Origin: Martensiomyces pterosporus
Taxonomy: Eukaryota; Kickxellomycota; Kickxellomycetes; Kickxellales; Kickxellaceae
Direction of reading: 5' to 3'
DNA length: 64,000 bases
NCBI GenBank assembly: GCA_025201845.1
Contig: MU603965.1
Coordinates: 62,001 to 126,000, forward strand
Shown piece by piece: positions 11,201 to 21,720 of this stretch. The position numbers and the translations under genes were made by a program. The notes under the pieces are model-generated. The model searched no databases. It saw only the letters and a list, made by a program, of their open reading frames with translations, and was not told the DNA's origin. Position 1 is the first letter of the stretch, and each line of letters starts with the position of its first letter.

Positions 11201-13091
11201 AGCCCACGCGATGGAGTCGCAGGAGATCCCCGTATTTGCACTGAGTGCAGCGTCCATGTTCAAGGAGGCAGACGTCACTCCGGCCACGTATATTGCACGG
11301 CTGCTCGCTGAGGCACAGCGCAAGCAGCCCAGCGTCATCTACATCCCAATGGTGAATCGGCTTGCATCTATCCTCGACCCACCTACTATTGCGCTTCTCT
11401 CTCAGTGCATTGAAGACCTCGCTATGAGTGATCGTATTGGCGTTCTGGTTTCAGCCGAGACTGCCACTGCTCCTGCACAAGAGACAAGAGGATCCACCGA
11501 TGCGAACCGCGATGACAATAGCGAGCAATTGTGGCAGGCTGCGATTCCTAGATTTGCTAGGCGGTGGTTTAGCAGTACGCCGTCGAGCAACAGGGTGTGC
11601 ATTGGCTCCATATCGAAGTCGCAGCGCGAAGAGTTCTTTGCCCCACTCTTGAGGCTTGCTGATGAGGTTATACAAAACCCTGTGCCCCAGAGATCCTATA
11701 GCTCCTCTACCCAAGATTGCCCGTCTCCAATGTCTGCGCAATCACCAACACCAGCACCCTCACCGACCCTAGTATTTATGCGGCTGCCGACGTCTGCTCC
11801 AGCCCCAGCCCCAGTCCCACAGATTTCTGCGGCGCAGCTTGAGCGGCGCAAGGAGCACGACAAGATGGTAGGACGCAAGCTGAAGCACGGGCTGGCCGAG
11901 ATAACGGATATTGTCTGCAAAAATAAGCTATTCAAGCAGTTCGTCCAGCCGCTTAACGCAGAGACCCATCCGTACTATTATTCTGTGATCACGCCACCGC
12001 TCTTTCTCTCGACGATTGCGCTCAAGGTGAGCGCATGCAAGTACCCAACAGCGGCAGCGTATCTGGATGATATTGCACAGTTGGCCGAGAATATGGTCAG
12101 CTATTCACGGTTGGGGAGGCTCCGTGCATCAGGATGCACTACGCCGACGATCGAAGACGGAGCAACCAAAGGCCTCTTATCAGAGAGCGACGTTATGGAT
12201 GCGCTGGCCAACTCAACTGCTGCTGTTGCTACAGGTAGCAGCGACAGCATGAGTGCAAGGACCGAGGCAGTTGTGGCAGATATGGTTTGGCGGGTTGGCG
12301 TTCTGAAGGAAACGGTCGGCAAACTGGTAGAGAGGCAGCTGGGTCCTGGCTTGATCAAGGCAGCAGAGGATATTTACAAGCGCGAGCAGGCACCAGAGTC
12401 AGAAGCAGCCCAGAGCCCAGATGCTACAGCCCCAATGGCGACAACAGAGGGCGACAGCCAGGTGACAGTTGTTGCCGCAAGTAGCCAGAACGGCTATAGG
12501 ACAGAGAATAGCCAGCAGCAACAGCTGGATGCGCTATCCGCTTCGGCTCAGCCCTACTCTGCGCAGTCGCAGCCAAGCCCCTCACTACTTCCGACAGGAT
12601 TTAACAAGTGCACAAGCACTCCAGACCGACTAAACAGCAAGGCACTTGCGAATATGCGAGACACTTCTACTGCTGCTTCTCCGCTCAAAAACCTCAGGGA
12701 TCGGCGCAGGCTGCCTGCGACGCCGAAGCTGGATCGGCGGTCCAAATCGCAGAGCAAGATCGAGAAGAACACCCTTGGGATCCCGATTGTTGTCGCCGAC
12801 ACGCCTACAAGCAGGAAGAGCAGTAGCACCAAGGTGGACAGCCCGCGGTCTGTGTTCTGCAGCAAGCTGGCCAGTGCAACTCGCAGGTGTTCGGTGGAGT
12901 CAATGGAGGCTCTGCGTGTAAGGCTGGTGGCGGAGATCAAGTCGCTTGCTCCAATGAGCAGCGGACCGGCGATAAATGCTGACATCGTGTACGGTGTGCT
13001 GAAGAAGGCGCTTGTTGCGTGGAAAGACGACCTTCCTCGCAGTGCACCGGACAACGATGAAGAGTCGGATTCCAACGATATGGCCATTTGA
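8226..13091 (+). CDS. YTA7: Yta7/ATAD2/Abo1-type AAA ATPase with bromodomain
   Basis: 1621 residues in one exon. Residues 1-560 are acidic, Ser-rich and disordered, with poly-Ser, GD repeats and a D/E block near 390-410. AAA1 spans about 625-870: SFDDVGGFDDYI, Walker A GPPGTGKT (about 674), Walker B IIFFDELDG (about 735), and the family hallmark PVRSSRQDQIHSSIV, ATNRPDSIDPALRRPGRFDR. AAA2 (about 960-1060) is degenerate: Walker A reads GPAGMGVQN without the Lys and the Walker B acids are missing, as is usual in this family. A bromodomain-like bundle lies at about 1215-1300. The C-terminus is basic and disordered. Orthologues are nuclear hexameric histone chaperones acting on H3-H4 and nucleosome density. 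The orthology is clear from AAA1; the symbol follows yeast (S. pombe abo1). Confidence 0.93.
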   Translation: MISKKKAPAPSDQYTNLQSPLASPKSKKSRKKSRYVASMQVADSSDSYKEDASSGAEQQANPRSSDLQTKKRNRKLKKRRIADAMFGSQNDELNTLAERGHKRRTDRLKRYMSDSDNGEAAVAAPVAEQTSGSKVRAENLGGDGDGDGDGDSNSDKPRVIITSRSTAGTKGHVVEMSKHLAIYQKLNASTLNGPNKSLPNKEQPRAPSTVRLLHKAAKPSSSSSSSSSVSGASKATVPDSSASSYSESETSGADSGSDEDSVSTDDASDSDYDEKSPSNDGRNHSGSCPKSSERAAAAAAERTANQGANQANSEQNVKSRLRKRSEVSYVAEHHPNGYESSPVAEHKANVRPEQTAPVFSRPPPLGGFTNATRGRRFTSRKNYSENSDTDDEDNDDGDDDDDDDGDDDKNLTLGGLRAPQNRSRSSNRRTALHRNDSGFRSNGSVGASTRLSGGSTSEYLRRGAAGRQRQQPLGQVSRGTTPSDEGSGSHYNLRRRPKPVSYRLPAPPASPPAQYKRFMAEMRELRRAAEEKGALSDIEEAIKPLRFETRDVRDGMAGQKSDGMAMSNDDVEPILPMNLADLGPDRCKSAGLMRETSLGGSCPAGGALQADVDPIGQTSDPNSQSASRVSFDDVGGFDDYIRSLKEMVMLPLVYPEIYGNFGIKPPRGVLFHGPPGTGKTLMARALAQSCSTQNDGQKIAFFMRRGADCLSKWVGEAERQLRLLFEQAKAFQPSIIFFDELDGLAPVRSSRQDQIHSSIVATLLALMDGIDDRGQVVVIGATNRPDSIDPALRRPGRFDREMLFRLPGPDARRRILQIHTRSWSNKLSYGEEMDIVERTQGWGGADIGALCTEAVLAAVRRCYPQIYESSQKLSVDVDSIHICSADISQAMRSITPSSKRSGTLGTAAMQKSLAPLLDIHLDRAVKQLRWSLSIEAPEGQDSRGALLAGPLYHAAGAQGNANRAAAITAVFKPRVAVFGPAGMGVQNVGSAAAHAMESQEIPVFALSAASMFKEADVTPATYIARLLAEAQRKQPSVIYIPMVNRLASILDPPTIALLSQCIEDLAMSDRIGVLVSAETATAPAQETRGSTDANRDDNSEQLWQAAIPRFARRWFSSTPSSNRVCIGSISKSQREEFFAPLLRLADEVIQNPVPQRSYSSSTQDCPSPMSAQSPTPAPSPTLVFMRLPTSAPAPAPVPQISAAQLERRKEHDKMVGRKLKHGLAEITDIVCKNKLFKQFVQPLNAETHPYYYSVITPPLFLSTIALKVSACKYPTAAAYLDDIAQLAENMVSYSRLGRLRASGCTTPTIEDGATKGLLSESDVMDALANSTAAVATGSSDSMSARTEAVVADMVWRVGVLKETVGKLVERQLGPGLIKAAEDIYKREQAPESEAAQSPDATAPMATTEGDSQVTVVAASSQNGYRTENSQQQQLDALSASAQPYSAQSQPSPSLLPTGFNKCTSTPDRLNSKALANMRDTSTAASPLKNLRDRRRLPATPKLDRRSKSQSKIEKNTLGIPIVVADTPTSRKSSSTKVDSPRSVFCSKLASATRRCSVESMEALRVRLVAEIKSLAPMSSGPAINADIVYGVLKKALVAWKDDLPRSAPDNDEESDSNDMAI
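8649..8678 (+). repeat. GGCGAT hexamer repeat (Gly-Asp) in the AAA-ATPase gene
   Basis: Five perfect GGCGAT units encode alternating Gly-Asp in the disordered N-terminus. AGC runs at about 8883-8908 (poly-Ser) and a GAT/GAC tract at about 9395-9450 (poly-acidic) are further slippage-prone repeats in the same exon. Confidence 0.9.
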
Positions 13092-13426
13092 CCAAGAAAA
13101 GTCGAGTAAACAACCAGCGGAGCTGCGCCAATGGCAGGACTTAATTTTGTGTTTGTGATGTGAGCCCGAGCTTTTTCCGAATGGAAGCGGAAAATCAGGG
13201 GTGGGGGATTATGTCAGTCGTGCCTCGTGTGTAGGCTGGGCGTGGTGCTGGATCATCGTCCCTTTCCTCCTTATTCACCAGCTGTTCTTTTTTTTTTTTG
13301 CCTTCTAAGAGTATGCTTTTGCTTTGAAGCTCCAGTATTTTCTGCTGACCTCTGCTTGAACCAGCTATCCAGACACAGCTCTTGCTGCCCGCTGCTTGCT
13401 CCTAGAGCGAAGAAAAGAAAAAGCAA
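13092..13426. other. Intergenic region
   Basis: 335 bases with a T-run at 13287-13298 and no credible coding frame. It presumably contains the 3' UTR of the AAA-ATPase gene and the promoter of the gene at 13427. Confidence 0.5.
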
Positions 13427-14536
13427 ATGGGGCTTGGAGGCTTCTTGTTTTTGATATTCGGGCTGTGCAGACCTCGCGGCCGTTTCTACCAAGCAGACCG
13501 CCAAGCGATGGGGTTCTTCACAGGCTGCGGCGTAGCGTGCGTTGGTCTAGTGGTCCTATCCTCCACAGTGTTTGCTGGAATTCGGCGAGCCACAGGCCTG
13601 ACTTTTAAGCGCAAATTCAGGTGGCCGCCAATTGACCCCGAGTCCGGCGAGCGGTGGCTCAAATGGTACGACAGCCGGATGGTGCAGATCAACGAGAAGG
13701 CCGAGCAGCGGATAGCCTCAACCATTAAGCGGTTTGCAGGGGACATTGAGAGCCCTGCAATCAGAGAGCTGTGGGAGACCAGGCTGCGCGAGGACGTGAT
13801 GGAGAAGGTGGGGAGATTGAAGGCTCGCCGCGAGTGCATGGTGGAGGTTGTCAGACAGGCCAGGGAGGCCAAGGAGAACCCGCTGTTGGAGAAGCATAAG
13901 AAACACCCGCCAATGATGGCCATTTACTTGTATATCGGCGAGTGGGTCTTTGACTGGCTGGTGGAGTGGATGAAGCGCAACCCGCACTTCTGCTACGAGG
14001 CAGGTACTCCCGGTGTTGAGTTCGGCAACATGAGAGGTGGACTCCGCCATAGAAGCGGAAGGGTGGACGAGGCGGATATGATGCTCGACAGCGATTTGTT
14101 CCTCCACTACTTCCCTATGGGCGGCGAGGAAGAGCCGGGCCTGGCACCCAGGGCACACTCGTTCCCTGCACTGCCCACCGCACCGTCGACATCGTCCAAC
14201 CCACAGAGAGCCCCCACGGCGTTTATCGCCAGCGCTGCGCTGCCTGCTTCTTCATCATTATACTCATCTATGCCTGTGCCAAGCGCCCCGGAAATCAGCG
14301 AGAAGGACTTGGCGGGGGTCTCGTCGTCACCGCCTGTTTCGCAGCCACACCCTGCTCCCTCCGCTCCACCTGCTGAGCAGATGGCGCCCTCGTCTGGCAG
14401 CCGCCTGCCCATTGCTGGCACAGCCATTCACTCACGCGTGTCTGTACAGAGCCGGTATGAGCTTAACGAGCCCCCGCCATACACTCCTGTAGCGGACGAT
14501 GGGCCTGTGTCGAGGCTGTCTGCTGAGCCCCAGTGA
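13427..14536 (+). CDS. Unknown membrane protein with cytosolic PPPY motif
   Basis: I do not recognise this 369-residue protein. A hydrophobic segment near the N-terminus (about residues 30-52, GVACVGLVVLSSTVFAGI) is followed by a basic, amphipathic region rich in Glu/Arg/Lys (about 60-160). An aromatic patch (AIYLYIGEWVFDWLVEWM, about 165-182) could be a re-entrant or second membrane segment. The tail (235-369) is a Ser/Pro/Ala-rich disordered region. Near the end lies NEPPPYTP; the PPPY (about 349-352) fits the PPxY ligand of WW domains such as those of Rsp5/Nedd4 ligases, as in arrestin-like and membrane Rsp5 adaptors. The start is either 13427 or the in-frame ATG at 13508 just before the hydrophobic segment. 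Any adaptor role is inference. Confidence 0.72.
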   Translation: MGLGGFLFLIFGLCRPRGRFYQADRQAMGFFTGCGVACVGLVVLSSTVFAGIRRATGLTFKRKFRWPPIDPESGERWLKWYDSRMVQINEKAEQRIASTIKRFAGDIESPAIRELWETRLREDVMEKVGRLKARRECMVEVVRQAREAKENPLLEKHKKHPPMMAIYLYIGEWVFDWLVEWMKRNPHFCYEAGTPGVEFGNMRGGLRHRSGRVDEADMMLDSDLFLHYFPMGGEEEPGLAPRAHSFPALPTAPSTSSNPQRAPTAFIASAALPASSSLYSSMPVPSAPEISEKDLAGVSSSPPVSQPHPAPSAPPAEQMAPSSGSRLPIAGTAIHSRVSVQSRYELNEPPPYTPVADDGPVSRLSAEPQ

Positions 14537-14940
14537 GTGTACATTTTACGTGCTAGTTCAATAGCTCTCTTCCCTTCCTGTATCGCTGTATCAACTCTGT
14601 CTCCATGCTGCATGCCAAAGACGGCGTGTTGGCCGGCTTTGGTGCCCTGATGGCTGTCAAATGTCCAAACCTCTCACTTGTTTTTTTTTGTTTTTGTTTT
14701 TCCATGCAAAACACTGCTTGCATCATTACCCGCTTGAGAGCCTGAATGGGGAAGCAGCGCCCAGACAGAGCTGCATACTGGTTGTATGTGTGCGGATGTG
14801 TTTGTGCCAAGACAGAAAAGAAAAGGAATAAAGTACTATACTATAGTTTTTTGTGTGTGCGAGCTGTATATATGAGTGTATGAGAATGAGTGGGGTGATA
14901 AGTTAGTGCGTGTGGGGAGGCCTAACGGCATCTGTGTTCC
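14537..14940. other. Convergent 3' region
   Basis: 404 bases between two genes that point at each other. There are T-rich tracts at about 14680-14700 and AT-rich sequence near 14820-14880, consistent with polyadenylation regions for both. No gene is seen. Confidence 0.5.
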
Positions 14941-15133
14941 TCACTGAGGCTCCGGCGACAGGTTCACAGACATTTCGCTATCGTCGTCTTTGCTCATAGA
15001 CGGGCGGCCGCCACCGCCAGCACCGCTGCCTTCGATTTCGGAGGCTGCATCTGGCGCCTGATACGAACGATGCAGCTGAGGCTCTGAGAATGCGGATTGC
15101 GTATGGCTATGGTGGTACTGGCGCTGATAAGCG

Positions 15134-15167
<34 letters not shown>

Positions 15168-18100
15168 AGCGTTGATAGTGGTGCTGGTGAGAAGAGCCAG
15201 TGTCCAACGGGTCGGATCGGCCAGCAGTAAATGGCGGCTCAGCTGGCCTGCCACCAGACCCCTGATAATGCGACTGATGCTGCTGATGCTGCTGTTGCTG
15301 CTGATGCTGCTGATGCTGCTGTTGCTGTTGCTGTTGCGGCGGCGATACTGCCATTCCCGAGTACTGCTGCTGAAGCTGCGAAGTGGAGAGCTGCGTGCTA
15401 TATGTGGGCGGCCCTGTTTGCTGTGGAGGGGGAGGGGGAGGGGGAGATTGCGCTGCTGCGTATTCTGGCCAATCCAGTGACTGGCGCCTAGTTCTCGAGA
15501 TTCTCTGCACTCCGGGTGTTTCTGCCTTCACAGATGCCCTGGCTGATGGGCCACCAGGCGGCACTGCCGATGACGACGACGACGCCGAGTGCGGCGGCCG
15601 TGGGTCAACCAGGGACACAACAGAGCTCCCGCTCCCGCGACTCTCCCTAATGAGCGCCAGCCTGCGTGCTTGCTCCTCCTTCAGAATCAGGGCCCAGTCC
15701 GCCTCTTGCTCCTCTATCGTCGGCAGGGCCTCAATCTCCCTCAGCCTAGTCTCGTAGTCGCGGTACAGAGACTGGCTCTTTGTGCCCAGCTTATTGACAG
15801 ACTGCCACTGAAAGTAGATGAGCCTCAGCAGCGCGCACCGTCGAATGTTGGCCGGAGTGGTGAAGTCTGTGGTGGCATGCAAGTCGTGCTGCAGAGCCTC
15901 TGCCAGCTGTGGCAGCGTCGCCTTGGCCTTGTTCTCCAGCGTGCTGCGAAGAACGGCGTTGCGGTTGTACCGGAGCCAGCTGCGTGCCCATGACAGCAGC
16001 GCTGCGCTGTTCGCCTCAATCTGCTCGTTGGTGAAATCGCCCTGTGCGCGGAACATGTTGAGCATCGCTATGTCGCTCGGGTAGAACGACTCTAGCGTAA
16101 GCAGGTGGAGCAAAGCAATCTTGTACTGCCGCTGTGTGGCCAGCCAGCTGTGCGTTGGCTGCGCGTCTGGGTTTCCTCGAGCAACAGCCTCGCCGCTAGC
16201 TGGGCGCTGCTGACCCGAAGTCCTTGCGTACTGCTGAGCCTGCTCCGCCATAGCGCTCCTGCCTGCTCCAGCCCCCTCGCTTTCCCCCGCCTGGCCTGCC
16301 TTCGCTTTCCCCTTTAGCTTCGAAACTGGAATTGGTGCCACGCGGTCGGGGTGGAGGAGCTGGATGCTCCCCATGCCGGCACCGGCACCGGCACCAACAC
16401 GAACTGAAAGGGGCTCAGCGCTACCTCGGCCACCCCCCATGGCAGCGCTTGTCTGTATTGGGGGCAGCATCGAATGCGGGTGCAGGTGCCTTTGTTGTGG
16501 CTGCTGTGGATGCTGAGGGTACGACGGCGAGGCTTGCGGATAGCCCACGTCTCCGCTGCTGCCACCATGGAAGGAGCCCTCCGGCGTATCAGAAACCCTG
16601 GCGCGCTTAGCCCGAGACGTTCCTGGCAGCGCCATAATGGCCGGTGGCACCTGAACTGACCGCACACTATACTGCTGAGACATGCCGGATGATGAACCTG
16701 TGGCGCTGCCTGCCGCCGTGTACCCAAATGCAGATGGCATTGATTGGTGCTGAGGTTGGGGAGAGTACCTGCCGCCCGCTGCCTGCTGCTTTTGCGGCTG
16801 CTGCACATGAGAGTGGTGGGAGGACGGCGGCTGGCTTTTCAAAAGCTGCTGGGAAATCAGGTATGGCGGACGCAGCCTCACTTCCCGCTGCTCATCGCCT
16901 CTTGGAGATTGGGGAGACGCGGGCCGGTTGCCTTGCGTGGGATAGGGCGGGTGCTGAGGGGACCATGACCTCGCAGCATGCTGCTGCTGCTGCTGCTGCT
17001 GTTGGGTGTGATGTATTGACCCACGCCTCAGCCTCCCAGACTCGTGCACCCTGTAGCTCACAGGTGAAATGGTCACCCCAGAGTATCGCTGAGTGCGTAT
17101 TGGCCCGCCAGTGGCAGTGAGCGAAGGCGAGTGTGCAGACGATGACGGGGCGGTAGGAGCAAGCGCAGAGGCGACGCCGGAATAAGGAGAAGGGCCGGTG
17201 GTGGGCAGCAAGACGGGGGACGTGCGACTGCTATAGCCCGTGCCCTGCTGCGAATGCGGCTGCCTTTGCTGCTGCTGGTACAACGATGATGACGGCGGCA
17301 AGGCGTAGCCGCCCGATGATGCTGGCTGCTGCTGTTGCTGCTGTGGTTGCGGATGACCGCCATACTGGTGGTGCCGGTATGTGGCATATTGCTCTTCCGT
17401 GTCGCGTTCCTGATACACCACATCACTCTGGGTGCGGTGCAGCGACTGGGGTTGGTGTGCGTGTCGCAGCTGTTGCTGCGACTGTGGTTGCGGAGGCAGC
17501 TGCTGCCGACGATGCTGGTCACCTGGCAGGGCACCTGGCAGGGTCTCAATAGCGCTGGCAGCAGGCTTGGGGTATTGCGCCAGGGCGCTCGTCTCGTGTG
17601 CAGGTATTCCGATGCCACCGCCCACCGCGGTTGGAGTGCCAGTTGACGAAGCAGCGCCTGGAAATTTCGACGACGACGCAGACGATGAGGCTGCTGCTTG
17701 CTGCTGCTGAGGCTGGAGCTGGGGCTGCAGTGACTGGAAGCGGCTGTGAGAAGGTGAGTGCCCTTGTTGCTGCTCGGCGCCTGGGATAGTTGGAGACACA
17801 TCCATCGGCGTTGCAATGGCTGATGCAGGAGCTGCCAGGGGGCTGCGAAGCACCTGCTGTCTAAGGTCGGCATACTTCCGGACGGTGGCCTCCAACGATC
17901 CGATCTGCTGCGTCTGCTGCGTCTGTATCTGCACCAGGCTCTCACAATGCCGCTCGATGTGCATGACCCGCTCCAAAATAGTCCGAAGCGTATCTGTGTT
18001 GGAATCGGCGTCCTCGCCTTGCTGTGGCGGCCGATGGTACGGCTGCGGCAGCGGCATCTCCTGGGTTGAAGGAGTGCGGGATTGTGGTGGCTGAGCCGCG

Positions 18101-19419
18101 CCTTGGGTGTCCTGTGCCGGGTGAGACGGCAATGTGTGCTCTGTTATATCTGCGGACGAGATGCGGGGAGATGAAGGGCCCCCTGCCGCAGCATCTATAT
18201 TTGCCTTTTGTTCAACATCCATCAGAGCGCCAGGATCTGTTTCCGTGGCCGTGTATGCTGGCGCCATACTGGCCGCTGTAACTACAGAAGCCGTGTGGAT
18301 GTCTGCGCTTGTCTGCTGTGATGCAGATATTGTGGCTGTGGTTGGTGCGGTAAGAGATGGACGTGGGGGTAGCGGAGAGACAGTAGTAGGCACTGAAGTA
18401 TCAGCCAGGGTTGCAGGAGTAGAGGAAGAAGCAGGTGCAGACGAGTGACTATGAGAATGGGAGTAAGAATGAGAATGGAGATGGAGATGCGATGGAGATG
18501 TGGATGGGGGTGAGGAGGAGAGAGATGCTACCACGAATGTATCTTGTGCTGCGCTTGCTCTTCCCAGGCTACCACGATGGCCGCCACTGGGGCTTTCGGT
18601 CGGCGTGGCAATGTTCGATGGAGTGTCTGGCGTGTCAGCAAGCGGAGAGCGGGACAATCGAGACTGCACAGCGCCAGGAGTATGGAAATTATACGATGGC
18701 TGTTGCAAAGGTAGTAATAGCTGACTCGGGCGGTGGTATTGTCTAGGAGGCGATGTGGATGAAGTAAGAGGGTAAGCGGCGGCTGGGCTTCTGCCGCTGC
18801 TGGTATCGACTTGACCGTGTGGGGGCGGTGGGATTAGCAGTGACTCACGCACTGCAAATGAAGAGCCATGCCCTGCCACTCTGCCACCCCTGCCTATGCC
18901 CTGTTCGGCAACATTTTGTTGGGCCACACTAGGGGAGGCATCGCTGCTTGCACCGGCATCATTGCGACACCGCCGCACCTCTGCTTCCTCCATTTCGTAG
19001 TCCTCGTCCATTGCCCTGCCCTCAGCTCTCGTTGTTCCGGTAGGGGCGGCAGATGCAGCAGCGACAATTTCAGGGTGGTTTCCTTCAAGTCTTCCTGTGG
19101 CCGGTTCCTCTTTTGGAATTTGGTGATGTGGCAGTAACAGTGGTATTGATGGAGTGCCTAAATCAGGGAAGGCGAGATCTGCTGCTGTGTCTGCCCGAAT
19201 ATGCCGGCTGTGCAGTTGGTGGTGTATTTGTGAGAGCGCCGATGATGCTGATGCTGGTGATATTTCGGTTGTTGCTTTTGATGGTAACAGGCTGGGGGCG
19301 GAGAAGGACGATGAGGCGCTGTCGTTTTCAATACTACCCCTCCCGCTCATTCCGTCACGTCTCTTGTGGAGGCCTCTGCTGCTGCTGCAACACTTGTTCT
19401 CCCTGGATCTCTGGTTTTC

Positions 19420-19467
<48 letters not shown>

Positions 19468-19584
19468 AGTGGTAGCGGTTGTTTCGGTGGTTGTAGTGGT
19501 GGCGCTGCTTCTATTGTTAGTGCTGGACCTGTTGGTGAAAGGAGCATTGGTTACATGTACCTCGGCAGCAGCTGAGCGCATCAA
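14941..19584 (-). CDS. Large Gln-rich protein with one globular core, probable nuclear regulator
   Basis: 1547 residues in one uninterrupted exon. Most is low complexity: poly-Ser/Thr/Asn near the N-terminus, Ser/Pro/Ala-rich to about 520, then poly-Gln and Gln-Pro-His tracts to about 1000 and again from 1380. A short heptad region (TILERVMHIERHCESLVQIQ, about 527-570) looks like a coiled coil. The only dense, charged and hydrophobic segment is about 1140-1320, beginning SWLATQRQYKIALLHLL, with SFYPSDIAMLNMF and ARSWLRYNRNAVLRS. I do not recognise it. The WLRYNRN stretch after two predicted helices faintly recalls homeodomain helix 3 but is out of register for the key Asn. The composition is typical of fungal transcriptional regulators or prion-like nuclear proteins. 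The absence of stops over 4.6 kb makes the gene itself secure. Confidence 0.8.
15135..15346 (-). repeat. CAG/CTG microsatellites encoding poly-Gln (C-terminal part)
   Basis: Two blocks (about 15135-15165 and 15275-15346) of CTG, CTGTTG and CTGATG units on the plus strand encode Gln and Gln/His runs in the large Q-rich protein. Confidence 0.9.
16979..17002 (-). repeat. CTG trinucleotide run encoding poly-Gln
   Basis: An uninterrupted CTG run on the plus strand encodes an eight-to-nine Gln tract in the central part of the Q-rich protein. A shorter mixed CTG/TTG run lies near 17323-17342. Confidence 0.88.
19421..19467 (-). repeat. CTG/TTG run encoding Ser/Asn repeats near the N-terminus
   Basis: CTGTTG and CTG units on the plus strand. 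In the coding frame of the minus-strand gene they are read as AGC and AAC, giving the Ser and Ser-Asn runs at about residues 40-55, so the same repeat type is used in a different frame from the poly-Gln tracts. Confidence 0.85.
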
Positions 19585-19805
19585 ATACCCGGGTGACGTG
19601 CGCTAAGAGAAAGCAGGAGAAAGATATGGAAGTCGAATGAATCAGAAATAGTGCTGCTGCTATTTGAAATAATAATAGTAATAATGGTCAAGGTGAAATA
19701 AGGAAAGGGGTGTGAACAATCAAGTGAACACGATTGCAAGCGTGGTGTCGTAGTTGTGTATGTATGTCTTGCAACGTGTCCAAGTGGCAAGAGTTAATAT
19801 GTGGG

Positions 19806-19838
19806 AGGGAGCAGGGGAGCAGGGGAGCAGGGGAGCAA
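19806..19838. repeat. AGGGGAGC tandem repeat upstream of the Q-rich gene
   Basis: About four tandem copies of an 8-base unit of the form AGGGGAGC, 220 bases upstream of the Q-rich gene start. It is probably part of a purine-rich promoter or leader; no factor is implied. Confidence 0.8.
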
Positions 19839-21712
19839 GAAGAGGTGGGGAGGAAGGAGACAGGAACGACATAACGTGTGGGAAGAGCAAAGCAAAAAAC
19901 GCGCGAGATGCGGTGGTGGGTGGAGTTGCAGAATAGTGTGCGATATGGTGGCTGAAGGAGAACCCTTGCCCGACTGATTCTTTCTTTACCTAATGCGACC
20001 TGTGACAGCGGGACAAGGGTGTGAGAATAATGATATCCAAAAGTCACTCTGGTCTTTTTTGGTGACAGCCGAGATGAAGCTGATGCGCAAGCTATGGAGA
20101 AACAAAGCCCAAATGACGTATAAGGCCACCGACACGGCACATATATAGACTAGCAAGTAGATGGATAAGCAGAAGGAGAATGGGCTGTGGATGTGGACGC
20201 ATGCGTGTGCATATGTGTGTGCAAGTGCGATTTGACAATGGAAGCCAAGTTCACAGGGAGAAAGCTGATTTCTCAGATGTATGGTGCGAAACCTGCTCCC
20301 GAACAAAACAATGTATGTGAAGAGCCGGAGGCAACGGAAAGCATAGGTGTGGGTGAGAAAAAGAGAGAGGGAAAGGGAGGGAAGGCAGACAAGAACCAAG
20401 ATTGAGCATGCAGCGAGTCCTAGCACATGAGCCCGCTCGCCCAGGAGAAATAAAACAGGGAGTGAGGATCCGCTTCAACGCACACATACACGTCGATCGC
20501 GGAGCTTAACGCAGTCAAAGGAGCGATAGAGAAATACGGAGCAGCTGTAGGGGGCGCGAGGACTGCTTGTGCAAGTGAAACCCTCTCTGCAGCAGAAGGA
20601 GAAAACCCCCCCAGGAGCTATACTCTACCTATGGCTGGGCTTGGATTCGGATGCGTGTGGACGACCGTGAGTATATGCAGCTGCAAAATTCGGCAAGCTC
20701 CCCGCAACCGCTGCAAAATGGCTGTTAATGCGAGCAAGTGCCGATGGAGTACGGAATGCTATGCGGGTGTTCCTTGCCTGTGCTTTAATCGCTAGCTACG
20801 CTCGGCTAGGGGCTTCAGCTTCCAAGCAATGGAGAAAGTGATCTGGCCTATGTAATAGCTGCCTTATTTTCTGGCACGGAGGCTCCAATTATGAAATCCC
20901 CGGCGGAGTGATGAGTGAGGCGCGCTTATTTACGTTTATTAGCCGGGTAGTGCTGGCTGAACTGCTGGCCGGAATGATCTTCTGCGTAATCGGAGCCTAC
21001 TTTGCGCGAAGGACAGGTGGAAATCATAATAAAAACAGCAGAAAAATTTTGCGTACTTTTGGTTGTTAGTGCGAGCTGAGTTTGAAATTTTTTAGGCTTG
21101 CTTACTTGGTTGGCTGCCATCAATGAGGGATTGAGATGGGATGGGCTGGGATGGGATGAGTTAGTACAGCCTGCACAGAAGGATAAAGGAGGATCGACAG
21201 ATGTCAGATAAGAATGTGTAATGGAGATCACTGTTGCAAGAAAGAGACATGGGTGCAGCTCCTGCCTCATCCTCTCTCGTTGCAGTGCGGAGCGTGTAGG
21301 CAGCAGCAGAAAAGGCAGCAGCTCTCGTGGAGCAGAGAAAGCCAAGGCCTGCTTTCAGCTACTTTTCTCTTGCTGGCGCATTGTATAGCCATGCTCACCG
21401 CACTTGGGTGCATTAGTGATGCTACGCATGGAGGCTTGTGCAGGGTGTGTGGATGGAGGGAGCGATGACTTTGTTGCTCGCAGGTTCCAGTCAAGAACGT
21501 GGTGTGCCCATCAGCCAAAATAGAAATGAGCATGCGTAGAACTGGATTTGCAGGCAAGCAAGGCAAGTCAGAGAGGGGCTGGGCTGGCTTGCCATCCCGA
21601 TTCCCAACCAGGCGCATCCACGTAAGAGCTGCTGCCATTTTCTCCCCATGTGCACATCCAGGTATTAAAAGATTTGCTGCTCTGCTTTTGTAATAAAAAA
21701 AAGTCCCCCAAA

Positions 21713-21720
21713 TGACGTCA
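21713..21720. promoter_or_regulatory. Perfect CRE palindrome TGACGTCA
   Basis: An exact 8-base ATF/CREB (bZIP) site. It is far from any annotated gene start, so it may be a chance occurrence or belong to an unrecognised gene in this stretch. Confidence 0.35.

Noticed and set aside
14941..19584. Firm homeodomain call for the Q-rich protein core
   Set aside because: The WLRYNRN stretch does not align with WFxNxR without shifting the invariant Asn.
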